Assembly: GCA_002382325.1 (NCBI GenBank)
Contig: DGAG01000007.1
Location: 124,001 to 188,000, forward strand
DNA length: 64,000 bases
Source: Epsilonproteobacteria bacterium UBA4036
Lineage (GTDB): Bacteria; Campylobacterota; Campylobacteria; Campylobacterales; Arcobacteraceae
Reading direction: 5' to 3'
The position numbers and the translations under genes were made by a program. Below the pieces are notes generated by a model, which did no database searches, was not told the DNA's origin, and saw nothing but the letters and a program-made list of their open reading frames with translations. Shown piece after piece: positions 17,714-26,780 of this stretch; within the stretch, counting starts at the first letter, position 1; each line of letters starts with the position of its first letter.

Positions 17714-18652
17714 CTAGCCATTTTTTGTTTGTTCTATGTGCAATATTTCACCTAGTATTAAATATGTATTTAAAAATAACGATTTTGCCTCTTCGGCACT
17801 AACCTCATTATGTACAGCGGTAGAAACTCTAATATAAAGATTAGATAAATTTTGTCTTATTTTTGTAATCCTTGATTTACTTTTAATTCTTTCATATACA
17901 AAGGCATTTATTCTATTTTGATGCTTACTTGCATCTAAAGTTACATCATTATCATTCATTTTTATAGTTTTATCAGATGGTGGATATATTGAATCTGCAA
18001 AAGAATCAATAATTCTACGAACAGTTGTAAGTGCTTGACTAATTGATTCTTTATCTCCATCTGCTAAACGAGCCATTACAGACGGTATCTGTTCCAATAC
18101 ATCACCACAATTTGCTGAAATTAATGTATCAACATCACTTTTATATTTTTCAAATATTGATTCTGAAAGATTATCGAACTCTTTTTCATAATAAACACTT
18201 GATATAAAATTATGTAATTGAGCTAACACTTTAGTTTTTATTCCACTCAATTGAGAAATTGTTAAAGATATTTGCTGTAAATTTTTTTCATACATTTGCA
18301 TTACACGAAATGCCCAATCTCCACTTGTATCAGGTGCAGTTATTGTGTTTAATTTTATTTTTTCTGTATTAATTATTGCTTCTATTTGTGCAAGAGGAAT
18401 ACCATAACCTTGTTCTTTATCTATATCTGTTACTCTTCCTGTTATTGTTAATAATTTAAAAAACAGCGGATTTGAATTATTGTATCCATTCATTTTGAAT
18501 TCAATTAATGTTTTAATTTCTTCTGAACCAATCCATCTAGCTAGTCTTGATGTTTTTAATAATAATGATTCAATTTCTACTCTGCTGAGTTCAATATCAT
18601 CGAGTAGCTCTTTTGCTAACTCTAATACGTGTTCTGATTTACTTTGGCTCAT
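17714..18652 (-). CDS. AbiTii-domain protein, probable abortive-infection defence
   Basis: 312 residues. The N-terminus (about 8-58) reads LAKELLDDIELSRVEIESLL, then LARWIGSEEIKTLIEFKMNGY, the pattern I know from the AbiTii domain of type II abortive-infection systems. The C-terminal half has RRIIDSFADSIYPP, an INAFVYERIKSKSR segment and RVSTAVHNEVSAEEAKSLFLNTYLILGEIL, the usual all-helical partner of AbiTii with an R-x5-H that resembles HEPN RNase motifs. The gene is visibly AT-richer than its neighbours (17 to 25% G+C in sample lines counted by eye versus about 35% nearby). It lies between a 289-bp palindrome and tRNA-Ser, a typical site for acquired genes. Anti-phage activity is inferred. 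Confidence 0.7.
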   Translation of the reverse strand: MSQSKSEHVLELAKELLDDIELSRVEIESLLLKTSRLARWIGSEEIKTLIEFKMNGYNNSNPLFFKLLTITGRVTDIDKEQGYGIPLAQIEAIINTEKIKLNTITAPDTSGDWAFRVMQMYEKNLQQISLTISQLSGIKTKVLAQLHNFISSVYYEKEFDNLSESIFEKYKSDVDTLISANCGDVLEQIPSVMARLADGDKESISQALTTVRRIIDSFADSIYPPSDKTIKMNDNDVTLDASKHQNRINAFVYERIKSKSRITKIRQNLSNLYIRVSTAVHNEVSAEEAKSLFLNTYLILGEILHIEQTKNG

Positions 18653-18897
18653 TACGATTTATTCCTTAAGTATTTACCTCTATTTATTCAACCTACATTA
18701 TATATAAAACACACTGAAAAACGACAAATAACATACATAAAATATGTCGTATATCCAAAAGAACAACAAACTCCTTAAATAATGTGTTATTACACTTTCT
18801 TTGAGAAATTTGAATTTCCTTTTCCCTTTTAACATAAACCAATAAAGAACTAATCCCAAATTTATATTCTTTTAGATAAAATCTTTTTCTCATTTAC

Positions 18898-18985
18898 GGA
18901 CAGCTGGCTGAGTGGCCGAAAGCGCGCGCTTGGAAGGCGTGTATAGGGCAACCTATCTAGGGTTCAAATCCCTAGCTGTCCGCCA
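18898..18985 (+). tRNA. tRNA-Ser (anticodon GGA)
   Basis: The acceptor stem GGACAGC/GCTGTCC, the anticodon loop TTGGAAG on a five-pair stem, a long variable arm (typical of class II tRNAs) and the T-loop GGTTCAAATCC are all present. The 3' end carries discriminator G and an encoded CCA. Anticodon GGA decodes UCC/UCU serine codons. It borders the low-GC AbiTii gene; the 245 bp between them hold nothing I can support. Confidence 0.95.
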
Positions 18986-19062
18986 TTTATTCTTTACTTT
19001 ACCTTGATTATTTTCACTCTTTATGCGATAATTTTACTCATTTAGTTTTTTAAGGAGTTGTT

Positions 19063-19488
19063 ATGGATAAGATAAAAGTCGTATGCCCTGCTTGTTTAAG
19101 TGTCAATGCGTTACCCCAAAAAGAGTCGTACAGCAAGGCTAATTGCGGGAAGTGTAAAACCTCTTTGCTTGATTCTTCTCCTATTGATTTAACACAAAAT
19201 AGTTTTGATGAATATATTGTAAACAGTGATTTGCCCGTTGTGGTTGATTTTTGGGCATCTTGGTGTGGTCCTTGTAAAATGATGGCGCCGGTGTTTTCTC
19301 AAGTGGCTTCTACTTTGCCTCTTAAAGTGATATTTGCTAAAGTCAATACCGAAGAAGAACAAAACTTAAGTGCTCAATTTGGCATTCGAAGTATTCCTAC
19401 GTTGATTTTATTTAAAAACGCAAAAGAGGTTAAAAGAGTTTCAGGGGCGTTAGATGCAGCTTCATTAAAACAGTTTGCGCTGTCTTAA
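19063..19488 (+). CDS. trxC: Thioredoxin 2 (TrxC type)
   Basis: 141 residues. The N-terminal zinc ribbon has two CxxC pairs (CPAC and CGKC), followed by a thioredoxin domain with active site WASWCGPCKMMAP near residue 68 and cis-proline loop RSIPTLILF. This is the layout of E. coli TrxC, a cytosolic disulfide reductase linked to oxidative stress. It stands alone, with a hairpin directly after the stop. Confidence 0.93.
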   Translation: MDKIKVVCPACLSVNALPQKESYSKANCGKCKTSLLDSSPIDLTQNSFDEYIVNSDLPVVVDFWASWCGPCKMMAPVFSQVASTLPLKVIFAKVNTEEEQNLSAQFGIRSIPTLILFKNAKEVKRVSGALDAASLKQFALS

Positions 19489-19492
19489 TAAG

Positions 19493-19515
19493 GTTTCAGA
19501 CAAGTTGTCTGAAAC
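19493..19515. terminator. Bidirectional terminator between trxC and DUF350 gene
   Basis: The 10-bp perfect stem GTTTCAGACA/TGTCTGAAAC with a three-base loop lies between two convergent genes. A short T-run follows on the + strand, and it overlaps neither coding region. Confidence 0.7.
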
Positions 19516-19516
19516 T

Positions 19517-19924
19517 TTAGTAACTCATGGAACCTGCGTTAAGTAAACCTACGGCAATACATAAAAAAGCCAGTAAAATTCCTACAGGAACCACTCCGTT
19601 CTCAATTCTTTCTTTAAATGAGTATTTCCCCGTCATAAAACGCGTTACAATAAATGCAAAAATCAGCTGAATAACAATCGCAACCAATCCCCAAAAAAGA
19701 AAATCTCCGTAAGAGACAGAACTAACTAACGCACTGTATAAAGGAATACACACTCCAATAACCGCTCCACCAAAACCTAAAGCAGCGGCTAAATTGTTTT
19801 TTTCAAAAATTAAAACGTAATCATCGTAAGGGGTTACTATGGCATAGAGATAGAGAAAAACAACGACCAAAGCCACAGCAGAAAAGAAAAAAAATAAAAA
19901 TGCCCAAATAGAACCTACTTCCAT
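19517..19924 (-). CDS. DUF350 inner-membrane protein
   Basis: 135 residues and four hydrophobic segments. NNLAAALGFGGAVIGVCIPLYSAL in the middle is typical of DUF350 (YjfL-like) membrane proteins of unknown function. It starts 28 bp after the 3' end of rnpB on the same strand, and may be read from the rnpB promoter or its own. Confidence 0.8.
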   Translation of the reverse strand: MEVGSIWAFLFFFFSAVALVVVFLYLYAIVTPYDDYVLIFEKNNLAAALGFGGAVIGVCIPLYSALVSSVSYGDFLFWGLVAIVIQLIFAFIVTRFMTGKYSFKERIENGVVPVGILLAFLCIAVGLLNAGSMSY

Positions 19925-19952
19925 ATTAAAATCCTTGTATATTTTTCAAAAA

Positions 19953-20267
19953 GGCACAGCTGTAAGCCGAGTTTTGTCTTGGACAATAATTTATCTGGTT
20001 GTTTAATTACTTAAACAATCGTGCGAAGAGAGGGATTGTGAAGTTCCCACCGCCTCTTCTTGCTGCTGGTTGGGTTTACATAGCACTTAAGATTACTCAA
20101 AAGTCTGGTAGGCTCTTACCCTACCGTTTCACCCTTACTTGTTGCCAAGCGGTTTACTTTCTGTTGCACTGTCCCTTAGGTTACCCTAGCCATTATTTAA
20201 ATGGAACCATACTTCACTGCAGCCCGGACTTTCCTCTTGAATACTTCAAGCTATTGTCTGCTGTACC
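19953..20267 (-). ncRNA. rnpB: RNase P RNA (bacterial)
   Basis: On the minus strand the conserved GAGGAAAGTCCGGGCTGCA lies near the 5' end. The P1 helix is formed by 5' GGTACAGC (20267-20260) and 3' GCTGTGCC (19960-19953), and the ACTCGGCTTACAGC tail matches the family's 3' end. Length is about 315 nt, compact for type A. This is the catalytic RNA that matures tRNA 5' ends. It lies 17 bp after the lolA stop but has its own promoter. Small open frames on the + strand here are not genes. Confidence 0.95.
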
Positions 20268-20275
20268 TTTGTGGA

Positions 20276-20304
20276 ATTATAGCGTTATTTTCTTATAATG
20301 TCAT
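20276..20304 (-). promoter_or_regulatory. Sigma-70 promoter of rnpB
   Basis: Read on the minus strand, ATGACA (20304-20299) and TATAAT (20281-20276) are separated by exactly 17 bp. The -10 box ends 8 bp before the P1 helix of RNase P RNA. The -35 box lies inside the end of lolA, so rnpB need not depend on lolA transcription. Confidence 0.7.
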
Positions 20305-20812
20305 AATAAACAGGCGGAAGAAATTTAAAGAGCTCAGAGTCGATGACGGGGTTTTGTACAACTTCATTAAAGGTGATGAGTACGTTGTTTTCTAATTCAT
20401 CTTTATAGTGTATGGAAGAGATGTTTTTTTCTTTGAGGGTAATGGTGTAATGAATCTCATTTAACGTGGCTTTATATTCGTTCTCATTGATTTGTTGGGC
20501 TTCTTCTAAGATTTTAAACAGATTAATCTCTTTATCTAAAGTGGTATAAATGGCTTGTTCAAGTTCGGGTTCATCGATAATGGCAACATTTTCTAAAATG
20601 TAAACATTTTTTACAATGGGTGTTTTGTATTGCCATAAAATTTTTGAATCATCTTTGATGTAGATGTTGCCTTTATACGCAATGGTTGTTTTTGAACTGT
20701 TTGTGATGGTTTGTTCAAATGAAGCTTGAAAACTTTTGATGCTTTGAAATACATTTGCCGATGCGGAAATACTTAAAAAAAACATTGTCAAAAAAATCAA
20801 TTTATAAAACAT
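20285..20812 (-). CDS. lolA: Outer-membrane lipoprotein carrier LolA
   Basis: 175 residues with a signal peptide (MFYKLIFLTMFFLSISASA). The mature start, FQSIKSFQASFEQTI, and the segments YKGNIYIKDDSKILWQYKTP and FLPPVYYDI fit the LolA beta-sheet that carries lipoproteins across the periplasm. It is divergent from secA, as in other Campylobacterota, and a LolC/E-type permease lies on the far side of secA. Confidence 0.88.
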   Translation of the reverse strand: MFYKLIFLTMFFLSISASANVFQSIKSFQASFEQTITNSSKTTIAYKGNIYIKDDSKILWQYKTPIVKNVYILENVAIIDEPELEQAIYTTLDKEINLFKILEEAQQINENEYKATLNEIHYTITLKEKNISSIHYKDELENNVLITFNEVVQNPVIDSELFKFLPPVYYDIIRK

Positions 20813-20869
20813 ATTTTAACCTTAGTTTGTATATAATCTACGCCATTATAACAGAAAGGATTTTATTTT

Positions 20870-23479
20870 ATGTTGAATATATTTTCAAAGATTTTTGGTA
20901 CGTCGAATGATAAAGAGGTTAAAAAGTATAATAAACGCGCTTTGCTGATCAATGCCCTTGAAGAGCAATTTAAAGCAATGGATGATGAAGCCTTAAAAGC
21001 TTATTTTGAAACACTTAAACAACAAGTCCAAGCCAATGAAAAGAGTATAGATGCCGTACTTAATGAATCGTTTGCTATCACACGAGAAGCGAGTCGCCGA
21101 GTTTTACATATGCGACACTATGACGTTCAGCTCATTGGTGGAATGGTTTTAAATGACGGAAGAATTGCCGAAATGAAAACAGGTGAGGGAAAAACTTTGG
21201 TTGCAACTTTGCCTGTGATTTTAAATGCCATGACAGGAAAAGGCGTACACGTCGTTACGGTCAATGATTACTTGGCTTCAAGAGATGCCAAAGAGTTAGA
21301 GCCTTTATATAACTTTTTGGGTTTTAGTGTAGGAGCCATTACTTCAAGTATTCATACAGAAGAAGAGCGAAAAGCGCAATATTTGTGCGATATTACCTAT
21401 GGAACCAACAACGAGTTTGGCTTTGATTATTTACGAGATAACATGAAATATGACCTTAATGAAAAAGTTCAACGAAATCACCATTTTGTTATTGTCGATG
21501 AAGTGGACTCGATTTTAATCGATGAAGCCAGAACTCCTTTGATTATTTCAGGACCAACCAATAAAAAAGGGGCAGATTATGTCAAAGCCAATGAGATTGC
21601 CAAACAGTTAGAAAAAGGTCAGATGATTGAACCCAAAAAAGCGGATGAAAAATTGATTATCACGGGTGATTTTACGGTTGATGAAAAAAACAAAGCCGTT
21701 TTAATGACTGAAGAAGGGATTGAAAAAGCGGAAAAACTTTTTGAAGTGGACAATCTGTACTCGTTAGAAAATGCCATGCTTTCTCACCACTTAGACCAAG
21801 CACTTAAAGCACACTATGTGTTTGAAAAAGATGTGGACTATGTTGTTCAAAACAATGAAGTTATTATTGTCGATGAGTTTACAGGACGATTAAGTGAAGG
21901 ACGACGTTATTCAGATGGATTGCATCAAGCGTTAGAAGCCAAAGAAGGGGTGCATATTCAAGATGAGTCACAAACTTTAGCGGATATTACGTATCAAAAC
22001 TACTTTAGAATGTATGAAAAACTTGCAGGTATGACAGGTACAGCACAAACTGAAGCCACAGAATTTGGAGAGATTTATAAACTCGATGTTGTTTCAATTC
22101 CAACAAATGTTCCTGTTCAACGAGTCGATAAAAATGATTTAATTTATAAAAGTGAACGAGAAAAATTCAACGCTGTGTGTGAAAAAATCCAAGAGTACCA
22201 TAAAAAAGGTCAGCCAGTACTTGTAGGTACGGCTTCAATTGAAAAATCAGAACACTTACACAAACTGCTTAAAAATGCCAAAATTCCTCATACGGTGTTA
22301 AATGCCAAACAGCATGATAAAGAGGGAAAAATTATTGCCGATGCAGGACAAAAAGGTGCGGTTACGATTGCAACCAATATGGCTGGACGGGGAGTTGATA
22401 TTAAATTAACACCCGAAACACTTAGCTTAGGTGGTTTAGCCATTTTGGGAACAGAACGACATGAGTCACGACGGATTGATAACCAATTAAGAGGACGAAG
22501 TGGTCGTCAAGGAGATGTGGGTGAGTCACAATTTTACTTAAGTTTAGAAGACAATCTTTTGCGAATTTTTGGAAGCGATAAAATCAAAAGCATTATGGAA
22601 CGTTTAGGGATTGAAGAAGGAGAACATATTGAGTCTTCAATGGTGACTCGTGCGGTTGAAAATGCTCAAAAGAAAGTTGAAGCCATGCACTTTGAGAGTC
22701 GAAAACACCTTTTAGAATACGATGATGTTGCCAATAAACAGCGAAAAGTAATTTACGCCTTTAGAAACGATTTACTTAACCCAGAGTTTGATATTGCGTC
22801 TAAAATTGAAGAGAATCGTGTCGAATATGTCAATAATTTATTGATAAATTGTGAGATGTTTGACGGTATGCCAGCCGAAGATTTTGATTACAATAAAATT
22901 ATTGTAAAACTCAAAGAAGAGTTAAATTTGGTCGTCACTCAAGAAGATTTACTTTCATCTGATTTTGAAAGTTTGCACGATAAATTGGTTGAAATCTTAA
23001 AAACAGTGTATGAGCGAAAAATGAGTATTGCTGCACCTGATCAAAAAAGTGAGATTGAGCGAATTTTATATCTGCAAATTTTAGATAATGCTTGGAGAGA
23101 ACATCTGTACTCAATGGATACTTTAAAAACTGGAATTGGTCTTCGAGGGTATAATCAAAAAGATCCATTGGTGGAGTACAAAAAAGAGTCGTATAATATG
23201 TTTATTGAATTAACAGCATCAATTAAACATGAAATTATAAAAGTACTTTTTACGGTTCAACTTCGAAACAAAGAGGAAGAAGAACGAGAAAAAGAGATGC
23301 TGGAAAAGATTGTTTCTAAAATGGAAGCACAACAAGAAAACTCAAGAACAAATTTAGAACAACCAAGTATTGAAAAGAAAATTGCTCGAAATGAACCGTG
23401 TCCTTGTGGCAGTGGAAAAAAATACAAACAGTGTTGTGGTATCAGTGGACCTAAAAAAGGTTTGGTTGCTGGAAATTAA
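20870..23479 (+). CDS. secA: Preprotein translocase ATPase SecA
   Basis: 869 residues, complete. Walker A MKTGEGKTLVATLP, Walker B VDEVDSILIDEARTPLIISG, the DEAD motor second half with TNMAGRGVDIKL and QLRGRSGRQGD, and the C-terminal zinc/SecB-binding motif NEPCPCGSGKKYKQCCG are all visible. It drives proteins through SecYEG. A TATAAT box lies at 20832 and an AAAGGA site in front of the ATG. The permease gene follows after one base. Confidence 0.98.
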   Translation: MLNIFSKIFGTSNDKEVKKYNKRALLINALEEQFKAMDDEALKAYFETLKQQVQANEKSIDAVLNESFAITREASRRVLHMRHYDVQLIGGMVLNDGRIAEMKTGEGKTLVATLPVILNAMTGKGVHVVTVNDYLASRDAKELEPLYNFLGFSVGAITSSIHTEEERKAQYLCDITYGTNNEFGFDYLRDNMKYDLNEKVQRNHHFVIVDEVDSILIDEARTPLIISGPTNKKGADYVKANEIAKQLEKGQMIEPKKADEKLIITGDFTVDEKNKAVLMTEEGIEKAEKLFEVDNLYSLENAMLSHHLDQALKAHYVFEKDVDYVVQNNEVIIVDEFTGRLSEGRRYSDGLHQALEAKEGVHIQDESQTLADITYQNYFRMYEKLAGMTGTAQTEATEFGEIYKLDVVSIPTNVPVQRVDKNDLIYKSEREKFNAVCEKIQEYHKKGQPVLVGTASIEKSEHLHKLLKNAKIPHTVLNAKQHDKEGKIIADAGQKGAVTIATNMAGRGVDIKLTPETLSLGGLAILGTERHESRRIDNQLRGRSGRQGDVGESQFYLSLEDNLLRIFGSDKIKSIMERLGIEEGEHIESSMVTRAVENAQKKVEAMHFESRKHLLEYDDVANKQRKVIYAFRNDLLNPEFDIASKIEENRVEYVNNLLINCEMFDGMPAEDFDYNKIIVKLKEELNLVVTQEDLLSSDFESLHDKLVEILKTVYERKMSIAAPDQKSEIERILYLQILDNAWREHLYSMDTLKTGIGLRGYNQKDPLVEYKKESYNMFIELTASIKHEIIKVLFTVQLRNKEEEEREKEMLEKIVSKMEAQQENSRTNLEQPSIEKKIARNEPCPCGSGKKYKQCCGISGPKKGLVAGN

Positions 23480-23480
23480 T

Positions 23481-24686
23481 TTGAATAAAAAATTAGTTAA
23501 TTTTATTGTCAAAAAATATTTACGATTTGATACTAAAAATCCCTTTATCTCCATCAGCGCTATTTTAGCCTTTATTGGTGTTGCTGTTGGAGTCATGGTC
23601 TTAATGATTTCCATGGCAATTATGAATGGTACTGCCAAGGAGTTTGAAAACAAACTCTTTATTATGAACTACCCTCTTTCAGTTTATCCCAAACTTGAAG
23701 GCAGTGTCAATGCCTCATTGCTTAATACGTTAGAAAATAAATTTCCCGAAATGATTTTTTCTCCTTATTTATCCTCTCAAGTCATTGTTCAAAATGGCGA
23801 TACCATGAGTGGTGGGCTTATTTTTGGAGTCAATTCCAAACAAGAAGAAAAAATCAATGCCATTTATGCCAAAAGCGTTGAAAATTTGGAGTTTGATAAA
23901 TATGACTTAATCGTGGGACAAGGCATAAAAGACAAACTGTTTGTTCAAAATGGCTCAAAAGTTACGCTCTATTTTACGACCATTGACCCCAGTGGTTTTT
24001 CAATGATGCCACGAATGAAGCGATTTACGCTTAAAAGCAGTTTTAGTTCGGGTTTAAACGCGTACGATAAAGCCTATATGTACACTTCAATTGAAGCGTT
24101 GCAAACCTTGCTTAAAAAAGATGAAAATGAGTATGACGGTATTCATATTTACTCCCAAAATCCTTTTGAAGACATTAAAAAATTGCAAACTGAACTGCAA
24201 GGAACCATGGCAGGAGTTGTGGGTTGGTGGGAACAAAATGGAAACTTCTTTGCTGCCATGGAAATGGAGAAGAAAGCCCTATTTATCGTCTTGATGTTGA
24301 TTATTTTGATTGCTTCTTTAAATATTATTTCATCTTTACTTATGACCGTAATGAGTAGAAGAAAAGAGATTGCCCTACTTTTATCTATGGGTGCGAGTCA
24401 AAAAGAGGTGAAACAAATCTTTTTGCGTATTGGTGTGATTATTGGTTTAGGGGGTATTGTTGTAGGGATTGCCTTAGGATTTTTAGGAATCTTTTTATTG
24501 GATAATTTTAATATTATCTCCCTACCTGCTGATGTTTACGGGACCAGTAAACTGCCTTTAGAGTTATCCACGATTGATTTTGTCTCTATTGTCATAGGAG
24601 CTGTTGCCATTGTTTTTGCCGCTTCGTATTATCCAGCGTATAAAGCCACACATATTGATGTCATTGATGTGTTGAGGAATGAATGA
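23481..24686 (+). CDS. LolC/LolE-type lipoprotein-releasing permease
   Basis: 401 residues from TTG at 23481, one base after the secA stop. An upstream ATG in the same frame lies deep inside secA and is rejected. One N-terminal membrane segment (about 22-45, GVAVGVMVLMISMAIMNGTA), a large periplasmic domain and three C-terminal membrane segments give the FtsX-like fold of LolC/LolE. It would pass outer-membrane lipoproteins to LolA, encoded just across secA. The LolD ATPase is not in this window. Confidence 0.85.
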   Translation: MNKKLVNFIVKKYLRFDTKNPFISISAILAFIGVAVGVMVLMISMAIMNGTAKEFENKLFIMNYPLSVYPKLEGSVNASLLNTLENKFPEMIFSPYLSSQVIVQNGDTMSGGLIFGVNSKQEEKINAIYAKSVENLEFDKYDLIVGQGIKDKLFVQNGSKVTLYFTTIDPSGFSMMPRMKRFTLKSSFSSGLNAYDKAYMYTSIEALQTLLKKDENEYDGIHIYSQNPFEDIKKLQTELQGTMAGVVGWWEQNGNFFAAMEMEKKALFIVLMLIILIASLNIISSLLMTVMSRRKEIALLLSMGASQKEVKQIFLRIGVIIGLGGIVVGIALGFLGIFLLDNFNIISLPADVYGTSKLPLELSTIDFVSIVIGAVAIVFAASYYPAYKATHIDVIDVLRNE

Positions 24687-24695
24687 GAAACTCCA

Positions 24696-24820
24696 GTGCT
24701 CAGGGTTCGGCGTTCAGTGTTCAGAGAATTTAGTGCTAAGTGTTAGGTGCTAGGCAAATATGCCTCAAATACGTTTGAGGATCCTAAATTTCTGACTTCT
24801 GAACACTGAATACTGAACTC
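24696..24820. repeat. Inverted array of degenerate 7-bp repeats (copy 1)
   Basis: Left side: GTTCGGC, GTTCAGT, GTTCAGA in 7-bp register (24705-24725), then GTGCTAA, GTGTTAG, GTGCTAG. Right side: four CTGA cores exactly 7 bp apart (24792, 24799, 24806, 24813). The outer 21-bp arms (24705-24725 and 24798-24818) are inverted with three mismatches. It fills the gap between the permease and the convergent NnrS gene and may serve as a shared transcription end. Confidence 0.75.
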
Positions 24821-24831
24821 TATTTACTCTT

Positions 24832-26049
24832 TCATCCTTTAATCCCATCAAACCTTTCTTGAAGAAAGAAATCTTTGGTTTTAAAAAAATACAAAATAAA
24901 TGCCAAAGCAAACAGGGCACTGCTTAAACCAATAAAGGTGAAATAATACTCTTGGAAAAATATCACCGCAACTCTAAGCAGTGTGGCACTTAAGAGTAAA
25001 ATCACTCCTAAAGCTATCCATGCGTTTGATTCAATGGGTCGTCCGGTATGCACATACGCCACAATCACCATTACCATAAAAAAAGTCAGACCAAAAGCAC
25101 CTATGGTGATAAAATGTCTAAAATGGCTTTGATATGACCACTCAAACAAAGTATTGATACCTAAAAAAGCATAGCCCAATGCCATGCAGACTAAAATTGA
25201 ACTTAAATATAGAGTATAGGGTTTAAATAAAATTGATTCGTACTCTAAATTATAATCATTGATTATGCCTAAAATTGCAGCCCCACACGCTAAACCTAAC
25301 CATGTTAAAACAGAATTACTGGGATAAAAGAACTCAACGACGGCAAATAAAATGACACAAAAAATCGCCAAGTTATAACGATAAGGTCTGGCTTTAAAGA
25401 CATCATCTTGTTGGTCAATCTCCATTCGTTCGTTGATAATTTCCATATTAATTCGTCGAAGAAGCAATAAAATCAATATCATAAACGTACTTATAGAGGC
25501 GTATAAAAGGGAGATGCTATCAAGAGCGATAATATTTAGCTCTGAAGCAAAAAAGAGAGTTTGAAGGATAAAAATAGCAATCAGCGTATAACCCACACTG
25601 GCACTTCGTTGCAGTGGGTCTAAAAGCACGGGTTTAAATACCCAACTTAACAGCCAAACAAACAGACCCAAATTTAATAAAGCAACCACGGTTACACCAA
25701 TAATATCGATAAACCAAAACCCTATTCTCCCTGCACCCCATGCAATGACAATATATAAAAGCTTTTTATTAACAATAGGTACGACTCCTGGGTACATTTC
25801 AGGTAAGGCAGTAAGCATAAATGCCAATATACCGCCCATGCCTACCCCAAAGAGCAGTTCATAAATATGCCATTGCAGTAAGTTATCAATGAGTGAAAAA
25901 GAGATAACACCACTAAAAGTCAAACTCCATAAAACAATATTTAAAGCAATATACCATGGTAATATGAGTAAAAAAGGTCGAAAGCCATAGGCTAAAACTT
26001 GTGGAATATTCTCTTCTTGTGGATAATATTGATAATGTTTTGTTGCCAT
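24832..26049 (-). CDS. NnrS-family haem/copper membrane protein
   Basis: 405 residues with about 12 membrane helices. The N-terminus has AYGFRPFLLILPWY, followed by WHIYELLFGVGMGGILAFMLTALPEMYPG and a late RHFITIGAFGLTFFMVMVIVAYVHTGRP, the histidine-bearing pattern of NnrS proteins, which protect against nitrosative stress and bind haem and copper in the family. Its ATG overlaps the stop of the ABC ATPase gene (TAATG), so it is translationally coupled to an importer, an unusual setting. Confidence 0.88.
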   Translation of the reverse strand: MATKHYQYYPQEENIPQVLAYGFRPFLLILPWYIALNIVLWSLTFSGVISFSLIDNLLQWHIYELLFGVGMGGILAFMLTALPEMYPGVVPIVNKKLLYIVIAWGAGRIGFWFIDIIGVTVVALLNLGLFVWLLSWVFKPVLLDPLQRSASVGYTLIAIFILQTLFFASELNIIALDSISLLYASISTFMILILLLLRRINMEIINERMEIDQQDDVFKARPYRYNLAIFCVILFAVVEFFYPSNSVLTWLGLACGAAILGIINDYNLEYESILFKPYTLYLSSILVCMALGYAFLGINTLFEWSYQSHFRHFITIGAFGLTFFMVMVIVAYVHTGRPIESNAWIALGVILLLSATLLRVAVIFFQEYYFTFIGLSSALFALAFILYFFKTKDFFLQERFDGIKG

Positions 26050-26780
26050 TATTTTGCCTTAATCTCAAAAGTTTGTAAAATATCATTGTCGTTTAACAAC
26101 AATTTGGTTTGTTCAAAAACATACTCATCGTCTCTTAAGTGTTTGGGAAAATCAAACGTGTACGCTTTGATGATTTCCCCAGGATCACTTTTTAAAAGTA
26201 AGATTTTATCACTTAAGCGTATGGCTTCCATTAAATCATGCGTAATAAAAAGTACACTCATTTGAGTTTTTTGACAGTTTTGCAAAACATAATTTTGTAA
26301 ATCTTTTTTAAGCCCAATATCCAAGGCTGAAAAAGGCTCATCCAAAAAAAGCAATTGCGGTTGTGTAATTAACGCTCTGGCAAAACTGACTCTTTGACGC
26401 ATTCCACCGCTTAAATCTTTGGGATATTTTTTAAAATCACCCTCTTCCAGTCCAAATTTTAATGCCATGGTACAGGCGTGTTCATACGCTTGGGTATAAT
26501 CGTTTGATGCTAAAGGCAACATAATATTTTCAATGGTGGTTTTCCAAGGCAATAATCTGGCATCTTGAAAGGCAAAGGCACTGCTTTTAAACGTGTTGGT
26601 TATTTCACCCTCAACCACATCAAGCAAACCGCCACAAAGCTTAAGCAGAGTCGTTTTTCCCCCACCGCTTGGACCTACGATACTGACAACTTCGCCTTTT
26701 TTAAGTTCAAATTGGATGTTTTTTAATATTTGGGTAAAACCAAAATAAAAATCAAGATTTTTAACGCTTAGTTTCTCCAT
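26049..26780 (-). CDS. ABC importer ATPase, NitT/TauT type
   Basis: 243 residues. Walker A GPSGGGKTTLLK near residue 36, Q-loop FAFQDARLLPW, signature LSGGMRQRVSFARAL, Walker B LLFLDEPFSALD and H-loop FITHDL. The QDARLLPW Q-loop is typical of nitrate/sulfonate/taurine-class importers. It overlaps the permease gene by 13 bp and nnrS by one. Substrate unknown. Confidence 0.92.
   Translation of the reverse strand: MEKLSVKNLDFYFGFTQILKNIQFELKKGEVVSIVGPSGGGKTTLLKLCGGLLDVVEGEITNTFKSSAFAFQDARLLPWKTTIENIMLPLASNDYTQAYEHACTMALKFGLEEGDFKKYPKDLSGGMRQRVSFARALITQPQLLFLDEPFSALDIGLKKDLQNYVLQNCQKTQMSVLFITHDLMEAIRLSDKILLLKSDPGEIIKAYTFDFPKHLRDDEYVFEQTKLLLNDNDILQTFEIKAK

Noticed and set aside
18693..18893. 66-aa frame between tRNA-Ser and the AbiTii gene on the minus strand
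   Set aside because: It is hydrophobic and AT-rich with no ribosome site or recognisable family, and starts only 4 bp from the tRNA on the other strand.
17257..18985. Integrated prophage or larger genomic island at tRNA-Ser
   Set aside because: No integrase, no phage genes and no second copy of the tRNA 3' end were seen in the window.
19999..20298. 99-aa open frame on + strand (and a 64-aa one at 20201)
   Set aside because: Both lie on the opposite strand of RNase P RNA, whose structure explains the sequence.
24696..24820. CRISPR array
   Set aside because: Units are 7 bp and degenerate, with no spacers and no cas genes.
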